NCBI GenBank assembly: GCA_044221315.1
Contig: JBGAPK010000010.1
Coordinates: 1-64,000 of the forward strand
Origin: JAFEBO01 sp044221315
GTDB taxonomy: Bacteria; Planctomycetota; Phycisphaerae; Phycisphaerales; UBA1924
Direction of reading: 5' to 3'
Length of the DNA: 64,000 bases
Positions 17,869 through 26,203 of the stretch are shown piece by piece; positions within the stretch are counted from its first letter, which is position 1, and every line of letters begins with the position of its first letter. A program made the position numbers and the translations under genes. Below the pieces are notes generated by a model, which searched no databases, had not been told where the DNA came from, and saw only the letters and a program-made list of their open reading frames with translations.

Positions 17869-18870
17869 CTAACGATGCCCGCGTTGCAGCGTGTCCGACG
17901 GCAACTCGCCGAAGCACTCTTTGTACGCCCGGGAAAAATCACCGACGTGCCAGAATCCCCATTTCAACGCCTCGGACGTCACTGTGGTCGAGCGGGGAGC
18001 GGCGGTCCGCAGCGCGTGGCGCACGCGGTGGAGTCGAAGGCGCGTCAGGTAGGCGACCGGAGTCATCCCCATGATCTCTTGGAAGGCGTTCTGCAATGTC
18101 CGCTCGCTGACGCACGCCGCCTTGCACAGATGTGCGACGTACACGGGCTCGGTCGCGTGCGCCAGGGCGTGATCTTCGGCGATCTGCACGATCCGGCTGT
18201 GCGCACGGCGTGTGCCGTCGCGCGGCGCGGGTCCGGCCTCGACGGCCGAACCGACGCTTGAAAGGAGGAGTTCGAACAGTTCGCTCTGCGCGATGGAATT
18301 GGTTCGGGGCGTATCGAACACCTCGGGGTGCCTGGCCGCGGCGTCGGCGACGAGCCGCCCCCACTCGAAGAGTCGGGAGCCGGCGCCGGGCAGGGTCTGC
18401 AGCAGGCCAAGGCCACGCGGGATCAACGACTCGTCTTCGCGATGCAGGAGACGCAGGTGCGCCCGGACATCGTCGGGAGGAACGAGAAAGGACGCGCTCT
18501 CGTACCCGGCTTCAACGACGAACTCCACCTTGACACCCGATGTGCTCGCGAGAACGCGGTCCGGCCCGATGGGAAGGCCGTTGAGCGTGCCGGCCGCGCG
18601 CGGACCGAAGGCGACATAGGCGACGAGTCCCTCGCGCAGGCTCGAGCGGGTGCGGATCGCGAGGTTGGTGGACTGGAAGAACAGGACGCTCGCGCCGAGT
18701 CGGACCAGGACGCGCCGGGCACGCAGCGGATCGGCCTCGAGCTGCACCGCGTCCTGCTCAACCACCTCAATGTCCTCGCCCACGGCCGTTGGATCGGTGA
18801 TCTCGACGACGGTGACGGCCGGGGAATGGCCGGGAGTGACGGACGTGGCTGGTGCCGCCGGTCTCTTCAT
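17869..18870 (-). CDS. AraC family transcriptional regulator
   Basis: 333 aa. The N-terminal half (about 20-200) is a sensor region resembling AraC-binding-like cupins (VEQDAVQLEADPL...). The C-terminal about 100 residues are two helix-turn-helix units: VAHLCKAACVSERTLQNAFQEIMGMTPVAY, then EALKWGFWHVGDFSRAYKECFGELPSDTL, the AraC/XylS signature. It is divergent from the sulfatase operon across about 100 bp, so it is the obvious candidate activator of that operon. The start is uncertain: ATG 18870 is used here, and ATG 18921 would add 17 residues but crowd the promoter space. Confidence 0.85.
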   Translation of the reverse strand: MKRPAAPATSVTPGHSPAVTVVEITDPTAVGEDIEVVEQDAVQLEADPLRARRVLVRLGASVLFFQSTNLAIRTRSSLREGLVAYVAFGPRAAGTLNGLPIGPDRVLASTSGVKVEFVVEAGYESASFLVPPDDVRAHLRLLHREDESLIPRGLGLLQTLPGAGSRLFEWGRLVADAAARHPEVFDTPRTNSIAQSELFELLLSSVGSAVEAGPAPRDGTRRAHSRIVQIAEDHALAHATEPVYVAHLCKAACVSERTLQNAFQEIMGMTPVAYLTRLRLHRVRHALRTAAPRSTTVTSEALKWGFWHVGDFSRAYKECFGELPSDTLQRGHR

Positions 18871-18973
18871 GTTTGCGGAATTTCGATAGTTGGTAGCGCG
18901 AGCCACGCCCGTAGGGTTCATCGTCAACTCGTCTTGCTTCCCCACGGGAAAGTGCGAGCCACGGGCGGACCGT

Positions 18974-20671
18974 ATGCGTGGAATACCGATCAGACTTGTC
19001 GCCGCAGCACTCGCATTCGTGGGTGTGTGCGGAGCATCGCCCTGCCTGGCGGGGGAAGGTCCGAAGGCCCGGCTGAACATTCTCCTGATTGTCGCCGACG
19101 ATCTGGGCTATTCGGACTTGGGCTGCTTTGGCGGCGAGATCGAGACACCCAACCTCGACGCGCTGGCGGCAAGAGGCGTGAGGGCGTCCGATTTTCATAC
19201 CGCCGCAACCTGCTCGCCATCACGCGCGATGCTGCTGACCGGCACGGACAACCACATCGCCGGCCTGGGCAACATGGGGGAGTGGGTGGGACCCACGCAG
19301 AAGGGAAAGCCCGGTTACGAGGGCCGCTTGAGCACCCGCGTGGTCACCATCGCCACCCTGCTGAGCACGCGCGCGGGGTATTTCACGTTCATGGCCGGCA
19401 AGTGGCACCTGGGGGAGGATCCGCAAGCGTGGCCTGCCGCCCACGGCTTTGCCCGCGACTTCACCATGATCGATGGATTGGGAAGCCATTGGGAGGACAT
19501 GAAGTCGCTGAATCCCCTGCAGCCAAAAGTGAACTACTCGCGAAACGGGGCAAAGCTCGACACGCTTCCGCCGGGGTATTTCTCTTCGAAACACTTCACC
19601 GACTTCGCGATTCAGTGCATCGACGAGGCCCGCACCAAAGAACAGCCGTTCTTTGCGTATGTGGCGTACCAGGCGCCCCACGGCCCGTTGGCGGCCCCGG
19701 ACGACTGGATCGACAAGTACCGCGGCGTTTACGATCGGGGGTACGACGTCATCGGAGCGGAACGGCTGCACCGGCAGAAGACGCTCGGCATCGTCGCCAA
19801 GGAGACACAGCGCGCTCCGCGAACCCCGGGCGTCCCTGCCTGGGACGAACTTACGAAGGAGGAGAAGCGGCAATCGTCGCGGAGGATGGAGATCTACGCG
19901 GCGATGGTGGGGCACATGGACGATCAGATCGGCCGCCTCATTGGCCATCTCAAAGGGTCCGGGCAGTACGAAAACACGCTGATCCTCTTCCTGTCGGACA
20001 ACGGAGCGAATGGCGAGGACCACGCGGAGCTGATGATGGAACACGCCCCGCAGCTCAAGCCCTGGTTCGAAAAGACGTATGACAATCGCCTCGAAAACTG
20101 GGGTCGCCCCGGCTCATTCATCGACTACGGGAAAGCGTGGGGGCAGGTCAGCAATGTTCCGTTCCGGCTCTTCAAGGGCACCGTTGCCGAGGGCGGCATC
20201 CGGTCTCCCCTCATCGTGAGCGGCCCCGGAGTGGCGGGGGCGGGAGCCATAAACGGCTCGCCCGTGCACATCACGGACATCGTGCCGACTCTCCTGGAGC
20301 TCGTCGGCGTTGCGCATCCCGCCGGGGAACCGGACAGCGGGTTCGCCCCGCCGCAGGGCAGGTCCTTGTGGCCACTGCTCGCCGGCCGCGCGGATTCGAT
20401 CCGCGCGGATGCGGACTGGAACGGCTGGGAGCTTTTCGGCAATTGCGCGATCCGGCAGGGCGACTGGAAACTGATGTACCTGCTGAAGCCGGCGGGCGGC
20501 ACGGGCGGCTGGCAGTTGTTCAACCTCAGGCTCGACCCCGCGGAAATGTTCGACCTCTCATCGCGGCAGTCCGCGAGGCGCGACGCGATGCTCTCGCTCT
20601 GGAATGAGTACGTCACGGCCAACGGTGTCATCGAGTCCGATGCCGGCCCCTTTGCGAGACCCGCCCCGTAG
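18974..20671 (+). CDS. Secreted sulfatase (arylsulfatase family)
   Basis: 565 aa with signal peptide (about 1-26, ending PCLAG). The metal-site residues IVADDLGYSDLG (Asp42, Asp43) and the sulfatase signature CSPSRAMLLTG with Cys80, the residue converted to formylglycine, are all present. AGKWHLGE carries the next conserved Lys and His, and LFLSDNGAN holds later metal ligands. Full length for a type I sulfatase. Acts in the periplasm or outside on sulfate esters; the substrate cannot be told from sequence. A formylglycine-generating enzyme is needed and is not in the window. First gene of a four-gene plus-strand operon divergent from an AraC regulator. Confidence 0.95.
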   Translation: MRGIPIRLVAAALAFVGVCGASPCLAGEGPKARLNILLIVADDLGYSDLGCFGGEIETPNLDALAARGVRASDFHTAATCSPSRAMLLTGTDNHIAGLGNMGEWVGPTQKGKPGYEGRLSTRVVTIATLLSTRAGYFTFMAGKWHLGEDPQAWPAAHGFARDFTMIDGLGSHWEDMKSLNPLQPKVNYSRNGAKLDTLPPGYFSSKHFTDFAIQCIDEARTKEQPFFAYVAYQAPHGPLAAPDDWIDKYRGVYDRGYDVIGAERLHRQKTLGIVAKETQRAPRTPGVPAWDELTKEEKRQSSRRMEIYAAMVGHMDDQIGRLIGHLKGSGQYENTLILFLSDNGANGEDHAELMMEHAPQLKPWFEKTYDNRLENWGRPGSFIDYGKAWGQVSNVPFRLFKGTVAEGGIRSPLIVSGPGVAGAGAINGSPVHITDIVPTLLELVGVAHPAGEPDSGFAPPQGRSLWPLLAGRADSIRADADWNGWELFGNCAIRQGDWKLMYLLKPAGGTGGWQLFNLRLDPAEMFDLSSRQSARRDAMLSLWNEYVTANGVIESDAGPFARPAP

Positions 20672-20692
20672 CCCTTGGCCGGAGACGAACCC

Positions 20693-21670
20693 ATGGAAAT
20701 GAAACAGGTCGGCAACAACTGCTACGCGGTCCTGAACGAGAAGAACCGCGTGTGCGATGCCAACTCCGGCCTCATCAATCTGGCGGGGGGCGTGGTGATC
20801 GACACGCAGTCGGACCTGCCGCACGCACGCCGGATGATCGACATGTTCAGCAAGGTCTGGCCCGCCATGCCGAAGCGCGTCGTCAATACACACGAGGACG
20901 CGGACCACGTTTGGGGCAATCAGCTCTTCACGGACGCGGAGATCATCGGCCACCGATCGGTGCCCGAGCGGATGAAACAGGTGGCCGAGCCGCACGAGAG
21001 CCAAAAGCTGCTGCACGGCGTCGGGCACCTGCTCACGCGCCTGGTTCTGAAGACGCTCCACCCCGGCATCGTCGCCGCGGGAAAGCAACTGCTGGAGGAC
21101 TACAACTTCGACGGGATCAAGCTCGTCCCGCCGACAACGCTCTTCGACGCGCGCTACGAACTGAACCTTGACGGCACGGAAGTGCACCTGATCTATGTCG
21201 GGCCGTGCCACCAGGTCGGCGACACGATCATCCATGTGCCCAAGGAGGGCGTGGTGTTCGCCGGGGACGTGCTCTTCCGGCAGTGCACGCCGATGGGCTG
21301 GACGGGGTCGTACGCCAAGTGGTTCCAATGCCTCGATCTGATCGCCGAGCTCAAGCCCAAGGCCATTGTCCCGGGTCATGGCCCGCTCTGCGGGATCGAG
21401 GGCGTGACGGAAATGAAGGCATACCTCCAGTATGTCCGCGATGCGTCGAAGAAGTGCTTCGATGAGGGGCTCCCTTCGCTGGAGGCCGCGAAGCGCATCG
21501 AGTTCGGTCCGTACGGCGAATGGCGCGCCCCCGCGCGCCTGTACATGAACGTCGAGCGCGCGTACCGCGAGTTCCGCAACGAGCCGCCGGACGCGCCCTG
21601 GGATTCGGCGGGCACCTTCGACGCGATCTACGAGGTGGCCAAGGCCAAGGGCATCGAGGCCGAGTTCTGA
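20693..21670 (+). CDS. MBL-fold metallo-hydrolase
   Basis: 325 aa. The motif NTHEDADHVWGN (His67, Asp69, Asp71, His72) is a variant of HxHxDH in which the second His is Asp; VYVGPCHQVGDTIIHVP and FAGDVLFR supply the later metal ligands, and PGHGPL the last His. No signal peptide was recognised. Expected: a zinc or di-metal hydrolase acting on a metabolite, thioester or sulfate-type substrate. Alkyl-sulfatase-like activity is possible but unproven. The ATG at 20693 has GGAG 8 bp upstream. It starts 22 bp after the sulfatase, clearly in one operon. Confidence 0.85.
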   Translation: MEMKQVGNNCYAVLNEKNRVCDANSGLINLAGGVVIDTQSDLPHARRMIDMFSKVWPAMPKRVVNTHEDADHVWGNQLFTDAEIIGHRSVPERMKQVAEPHESQKLLHGVGHLLTRLVLKTLHPGIVAAGKQLLEDYNFDGIKLVPPTTLFDARYELNLDGTEVHLIYVGPCHQVGDTIIHVPKEGVVFAGDVLFRQCTPMGWTGSYAKWFQCLDLIAELKPKAIVPGHGPLCGIEGVTEMKAYLQYVRDASKKCFDEGLPSLEAAKRIEFGPYGEWRAPARLYMNVERAYREFRNEPPDAPWDSAGTFDAIYEVAKAKGIEAEF

Positions 21671-21701
21671 TCCAGGACGAGCACCACAAAGGAACACAGC
21701 C

Positions 21702-22733
21702 ATGAAACTCATTCGATTCACCACCACCGATTCGTCGAACCCTTCTTTCGGAGCCGTCGTGCGGGACCAGGCCGTCTCGTTCGCCACGCTGCAGGCCAAG
21801 TCGGGCAAGCCGTCTCCCCACCTGGCCGACAGCCGGACTTATCTCACGAATCTCCCCGGCAGCGAGCGGGCGGCAAAGGAGTTGGTCGCGTGGGGCGAAC
21901 AGCATCTCGGAGAATTGGGGAGCCGCGAGAAGTACCCGCTCGGCGCCGTCCGCTTCCTCGAACCGGTGGAAGTCGCCGCACTCTTTGACTTCGGCCTGAC
22001 GCCGCGGCACCTCAAGAACTCGGGCGAGACGATCGGAAAGTACGAGAAGGACAACCCCCAGACCGCGCCGCTGCTGCAGGCGTTTGCCCGCGCCGTCATG
22101 GCACCGAAGGCCAAGCCCCCGGCCGGCCAGCCCGAGCCGCTCTCCTATTACAAGGCCAACATGAACACCATCGTCGGCGACGGCGAGTCGGTCCCCTGGC
22201 CGGCGTACACGTCGCGCCTGGACGTTGAGCCCGAACTGGCCGTGGTCTACGGAAACCCAAAGCAGCCGGTGGCCGGGTTCTGTATCTTCAACGACGTGTC
22301 CGCACGCGATGTGCAGGCGACCGAGTTCGTCGGCGGATTCTGCCTCACCAAGGACATGGCGAAGGGCAACCAACTCGGGCCGTACCTGGTGACGCCCGAC
22401 GAGGTCGGCGATCCGTACAACCTCAGGGTGTCCGTAAAGGTCAACGGGCAGGTCAAGTATCAGGGATCAACTTCCGAGATCAGCCACAAGGCCGAGGACG
22501 TGTTCGCCTGGCTGGGGTTCATCGCGCCCCTCAAGTCCGGAACCGTGGCGGGCTTCGGCACCATTCCGGACTGCACGGGGTGCGACCACGACGACTTCGT
22601 CGATCCGGGCGCCGACATTCAGATCACCATCGAGCGGCTGGGCACGCTCCGCTGCCATTTCGCCGAGCCAGCGGGCAGACTCCTGCCGAGTCGCTGGCCC
22701 GTACGCCCGGCGCTCCAGAAGTACCACGGATAA
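21702..22733 (+). CDS. Fumarylacetoacetate hydrolase (FAH) family protein
   Basis: 343 aa. The FAH core lies at about 150-335: DVEPELAVVYG supplies metal-binding acidic residues, FNDVSARDVQ is the family hallmark, and KDMAKGNQLGPYLVTPDEV and GFGTIPDCTGCDHDDFV follow as in FAH hydrolases/isomerases. Expected: cleavage of a C-C bond in acylpyruvate-type compounds or a related hydration/isomerisation step in aromatic or sugar-acid breakdown. AAGGA precedes the ATG. It starts 31 bp after the preceding gene. The precise substrate is unknown. Confidence 0.9.
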   Translation: MKLIRFTTTDSSNPSFGAVVRDQAVSFATLQAKSGKPSPHLADSRTYLTNLPGSERAAKELVAWGEQHLGELGSREKYPLGAVRFLEPVEVAALFDFGLTPRHLKNSGETIGKYEKDNPQTAPLLQAFARAVMAPKAKPPAGQPEPLSYYKANMNTIVGDGESVPWPAYTSRLDVEPELAVVYGNPKQPVAGFCIFNDVSARDVQATEFVGGFCLTKDMAKGNQLGPYLVTPDEVGDPYNLRVSVKVNGQVKYQGSTSEISHKAEDVFAWLGFIAPLKSGTVAGFGTIPDCTGCDHDDFVDPGADIQITIERLGTLRCHFAEPAGRLLPSRWPVRPALQKYHG

Positions 22734-22775
22734 CCGCACGCGTTGTGACATCGGTCGCCTCGGAGGACATTGCTC

Positions 22776-23159
22776 ATGCAGCCAGAACAATCGCGATACG
22801 ACCGTGGGCTCGATCGCATGCGAGCGATCTTCGGTCCGGAGATCGAGGCCGCTCTAGCGGGCCTCGCCGCGACCAGCCCCGACCTGGCACGCTGCCTCGT
22901 CGAGTTCCCGTTCGCCGAAATCTACACCCGCCCCGGCCTGGACCTGAAGACCCGGGAAATGCTCACGGTCGCAGCGCTGACCGTTCTGGGCTATCCACAG
23001 GCGGAGCTGAAAGAGCACATCCGGGGCGCGCTGAACGTCGGCTGCACGCAGAACGAGATCCTGGAAATCATCCTGCAGATGGCCGTTTACGCGGGTTTCC
23101 CGGCTGCGCTGGGGGCTGTCAAGACGGCGGCAGCGGTATTCGGCGAATCTGCCGAATAG
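22776..23159 (+). CDS. Carboxymuconolactone decarboxylase family protein
   Basis: 127 aa, single AhpD/PcaC-like domain. The core LDLKTREMLTVAALTVLGYPQAELKEHI and LQMAVYAGFPAAL match PcaC-type 4-carboxymuconolactone decarboxylases by pattern. It has no CxxC peroxidase motif, so it is not an AhpD-type peroxidase. GGAGG sits 9 bp before the ATG at 22776. Last gene of the sulfatase operon. With the FAH protein it suggests degradation of a ring-derived or lactone intermediate. Confidence 0.88.
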   Translation: MQPEQSRYDRGLDRMRAIFGPEIEAALAGLAATSPDLARCLVEFPFAEIYTRPGLDLKTREMLTVAALTVLGYPQAELKEHIRGALNVGCTQNEILEIILQMAVYAGFPAALGAVKTAAAVFGESAE

Positions 23160-23240
23160 GTTTGCATGAGTCCGGCTTTTCCGCATTCCATGCCCGATTC
23201 GCGGCTGGAGCGACTTCTGTGCCTCCGGCCGGATCGCCCT

Positions 23241-23279
23241 GGCTCATCCGAGTACGTGTGCAAAAGTCGCGGATGAGCC
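23241..23279. terminator. Hairpin between convergent genes
   Basis: GGCTCATCCG (23241-23250) pairs perfectly with CGGATGAGCC (23270-23279). It sits between the end of the sulfatase operon and the first dockerin-tail gene, which converge. There is no clear T-run, so this could be a bidirectional terminator or only a stable hairpin. Confidence 0.4.
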
Positions 23280-23315
23280 GCGATTGATCGCATGTTTGAT
23301 TCATCGCCTGCTCGA

Positions 23316-24104
23316 TCATGGACAAATCAGCGCGTCGTACGCGACAACAAAGATGGAAAAATCCGCATCGTCCACCAGATGATCCCCGTTGAGATCGGCC
23401 GGGCAGCCGGCGGGCATGGTCGGGTCGGCGCAGTCGAGGGTGTCGTAGGCGACGACGAAGATGGAGAAGTCGGCATCGTCCACGAGGCCGTCGTGGTTGA
23501 GGTCGCCCGGGCAGGTATCGGCGGTGAAACTCTGCACCTGCAGACCGAAGCCGTCGGTCTGGCCGTTGCCTTCGACGTAGAAGTCGATCGTGTTGATGCC
23601 TGGGGCGAAGCCGGTCAGGGTGGTCCAGGGGGAGTAGCTGTAGGTGGGAATCCGATGCTCGGGCGACGAGCCGGGGTAATAGACGAACGGGCCGCCGTTG
23701 AGGGTGAAGGCTGGGATCCACGAGCCGCGCGAGGCGAAGATCTCGCCTGAATCGTCGGCGCCCCAGCGGAAGGTGAGGATTGCCGTTGATGCGTTGAAAC
23801 CGGTGAGGTCGAACGTCTGGCGGAAGACGAAGAACGTCCAGTTGCCGACGCCGCCGTGGGTGCCGCTGGGGATGTCGGCGATCCAGTCGGCGCGCGAGCC
23901 GTCGTAGGTGATGTTGACGGCCTGTTTGAAAACGTTGGTGAGGAACGAGGAAAATTTGCCGTCGCCGCCGGAGTCCACATGCGTGCAGACAAACCAGTGG
24001 CCGGCGGGGGTTGCTGTGGGATAGAAAACAGGTCCGGCGGCACGGGAATAGGACAAGAGCGCGCACGCGGAAGCCACGACGCTGATGGTGGAAGATGAGC
24101 GCAT
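23316..24104 (-). CDS. Secreted protein with C-terminal dockerin-like double module
   Basis: 262 aa with N-terminal signal peptide (MRSSSTISVVASACALLSYSRA) and GGAG before the ATG. Residues about 25-195 are an all-beta domain of unknown type (RWGADDSGEIFASRGSWIPAF, YVEGNGQTDGF) resembling a galactose-binding or PEP-CTERM-type jelly roll by feel. The tail (about 199-262) has two EF-hand-like modules, DLNHDGLVDDADF and DLNGDHLVDDADF, each bracketed by cysteines (CPGD...LDC, GCPAD...LICP). The tail probably anchors or sorts the exported protein. First member of the minus-strand array. Confidence 0.85.
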   Translation of the reverse strand: MRSSSTISVVASACALLSYSRAAGPVFYPTATPAGHWFVCTHVDSGGDGKFSSFLTNVFKQAVNITYDGSRADWIADIPSGTHGGVGNWTFFVFRQTFDLTGFNASTAILTFRWGADDSGEIFASRGSWIPAFTLNGGPFVYYPGSSPEHRIPTYSYSPWTTLTGFAPGINTIDFYVEGNGQTDGFGLQVQSFTADTCPGDLNHDGLVDDADFSIFVVAYDTLDCADPTMPAGCPADLNGDHLVDDADFSIFVVAYDALICP

Positions 24105-24235
24105 GATTTTCTCCTTCTGCCGCGCCGCGCGAGCGCGGCCCTGGGTCGGGAGAGGGTCGCGGGCTTGCCGGACAAGTGCGGCTCACCAATCTTATGCGGA
24201 GCATCATTTGGTGGCCTTGTCCGGTGACACCCCGC

Positions 24236-25405
24236 CTACGGACACACCAGCTCGTTATACCCGGCAGCAAAGATCACAAAGTCCGCGTCGTCCACGAACC
24301 CGTCGCTGTTCAAATCCGCGGGACACCCGGAAGGCATCGTCGGATCGCTGCAGAGGAGGATGTTGTACGCCTTGGCGAAGATCACGAAGTCGGCGTCGTC
24401 CACCACACCGTCTTCGTTCAGGTCGGCGTGGCAGGTGTAGACCGTGAAGTACTGCAACCCGGCGAACGTGGTGAAGTTCACGCCCGAGAGTGAGCCCGTG
24501 AACGTGCCCGCGCCGTCGCCGCCGATGTTCACCTGAGGCGAGGGCACGCCGGGCAGAACCTGGTTCGAGAGAAAGTTGTGTCCGGAGCCGTTCAGCATCG
24601 CGACTACGCGGATGTTGTCGAACGCGGAGGCGCCGCCGAGATCGGCCAATGAGATCGAGACCTCGAAGCCGGAGGACACCGCTTCGGCGGCGGCTGCATT
24701 CGCGGCTCCATTCCCCGCGACCACACCCGCCGCGTTGATGTTGTTGATCGCCATGAAGAGCGTCTGGGTAAGCGCCGTGCCCGAGGCGTTGGGGGCGACG
24801 TTCCCAGGCGGGATGGACCCGACGGCGCTGGTGGAGACCGAGACGATGGTGCCGGCGCGCGACCCGGGGATCTGTGCGGCGCCTCCGCCGCCCCGGTTGA
24901 CGAACGTCACCTCGAGGGGAGTATTTACGGCGGCTTCGACCCCCCAGCGCGCGAAGAGGTGGTAATCGGCGAAGAAGCCGGCGTCGAAGCGCATGCCGCC
25001 GAGCGCGGGGCTGCGGTACGGGCCGGCGGGCGCGTTGTATCCGCCGTCGTATTGGGGCGTGAGGCTCAGGATGTTTTCGCCTCCGGAGCGCGAGTCGATG
25101 TACACATCGAGAATGTTGAAATTGCGCTCGAGGTTGCCGGTGAACATGAGGTAGAGGCGACCGCTGCGGATGACGCCGTATGCGGCGTCGAGTTCGCTGC
25201 CGGTCAGGTCGCCGGGCGGGGCGGCGTCGCCGAAGCCGGTCTGGACTTTTTGAACGGCGCGTGCGTCGCCGTAGGTTGCGTCGAGGAGGCCGTTGACCGT
25301 GGGTGTGACTGCGCCGGCGGCAAGGGCCAATGCCATCACGCTTCCCGCGGCCAGGGTCGGGGCCGGGCCGCGTTTTTGCCAAATCGAGCGTTGATCGTGC
25401 CGCAT
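24236..25405 (-). CDS. Secreted protein with C-terminal dockerin-like double module
   Basis: 389 aa. The ATG at 25405 has GGGGAG 9 bp upstream, and a twin-Arg-free signal segment follows (APTLAAGSVMALALAAGAVTP). The body (about 35-320) carries the pattern TVNGLLDATYGDARAVQKVQTGFGD...LDAAYGVIRSGRLYLMFTGNLERNFNILDVYID, seen in many planctomycete surface proteins but of unknown function. The tail modules read DLNEDGVVDDADF and DLNSDGFVDDADF with bracketing cysteines and the final LVCP. Divergent from the BlaI gene; the 400-bp gap upstream is described with the operator entry. Confidence 0.85.
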   Translation of the reverse strand: MRHDQRSIWQKRGPAPTLAAGSVMALALAAGAVTPTVNGLLDATYGDARAVQKVQTGFGDAAPPGDLTGSELDAAYGVIRSGRLYLMFTGNLERNFNILDVYIDSRSGGENILSLTPQYDGGYNAPAGPYRSPALGGMRFDAGFFADYHLFARWGVEAAVNTPLEVTFVNRGGGGAAQIPGSRAGTIVSVSTSAVGSIPPGNVAPNASGTALTQTLFMAINNINAAGVVAGNGAANAAAAEAVSSGFEVSISLADLGGASAFDNIRVVAMLNGSGHNFLSNQVLPGVPSPQVNIGGDGAGTFTGSLSGVNFTTFAGLQYFTVYTCHADLNEDGVVDDADFVIFAKAYNILLCSDPTMPSGCPADLNSDGFVDDADFVIFAAGYNELVCP

Positions 25406-25694
25406 GTGCTTGGACTCCCCGGGGACTCGTCTTGCCGTCCCCCCAACCGACCTGCGGAGGCGACGTGAACACCCTGTTCTGGTATAGCGAAAACTGCACC
25501 AAAAGTGCGCCAAAATTTTGCAAGGAGACGGTTTTGGGGCCTTGGAAGGCCGCCGCAACAAGCCCGGGGCCTATTCCAAGCCAGGCGCGGCTGCTTGGAA
25601 TCTGGACGGTCGGGCCCGAATCGTGCGGGAAAAGGCGGCGGATACACGTCGGGCGTTCAAGATTTTGGCAAGATTGGCCGAACCTCTCCGCGGG

Positions 25695-25735
25695 GTCGCA
25701 CGCTACATTTGTAGTGACCGTGCGACACCTGTCGC
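25695..25735. promoter_or_regulatory. Two BlaI/MecI-type operator candidates upstream of blaI-like gene
   Basis: The stretch 25406-25807 has no gene. Inside it, CTACATTTGTAG (25703-25714) contains TACA-N2-TGTA, the core of BlaI/MecI operators, and GCGACACCTGTCGC (25722-25735) is a second dyad with ACA-N2-TGT. Their centres are exactly 20 bp apart, two helical turns. An overlapping inverted repeat GTCGCACG/CGTGCGAC spans 25695-25702 and 25719-25726. The inference is autoregulation of the BlaI/M56 operon starting at 25808. The rest of the gap shows no clear feature. Confidence 0.6.
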
Positions 25736-25807
25736 TCTGATCGCCCCTGCGGGGGCCTTGTCCCGGGAAAGTGCTCGACGCCGACCACGCCAAACACAAG
25801 ACCTCCC

Positions 25808-26203
25808 ATGTCCAAGTCAAAATTCAAAGCCGACCAGAACAACATCACCCAGGCCGAGTGGGACATCCTCAAGGCGCTGTGGGAACTCGGCCCCACCACC
25901 GCCCGCCAGGTCGCGGATCGCCTCGATCCGTCGCGCGGCTGGGCCTACTCAACCGTCAAGACCATGCTCGACCGGATGGTGCAAAAAGATCTCGTGGTCG
26001 CTCGCCAGGTCGGCAACGTCTGGGAATTCACGAGCGCCCTTGCGGCCAACGACGTCCGGCGCGGCGCCTGGCGTCGCTTCGTCGATGCAGCCTTTGGCGG
26101 GGCCGTGACGCCGGCGCTCGAGTTCATTGCCGCCGAGGGCCTTTCCAAGAAAGACCGGGAACGCCTGCTGAGCCTTCTCAAGAAGGAGACGCCGAATGAA
26201 TGA
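25808..26203 (+). CDS. BlaI/MecI/CopY family transcriptional repressor
   Basis: 131 aa. The winged helix-turn-helix spans about 12-75: TQAEWDILKALWELGPTTARQVADRLD, then GWAYSTVKTMLDRMVQKDLV, the family hallmark. The C-terminal part (about 80-131) serves dimerisation and contains the site usually cut by the partner protease. It represses its own operon until cleaved. It overlaps the M56 gene by 8 bp, and operator-like dyads lie about 75-115 bp upstream. Confidence 0.93.
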   Translation: MSKSKFKADQNNITQAEWDILKALWELGPTTARQVADRLDPSRGWAYSTVKTMLDRMVQKDLVVARQVGNVWEFTSALAANDVRRGAWRRFVDAAFGGAVTPALEFIAAEGLSKKDRERLLSLLKKETPNE

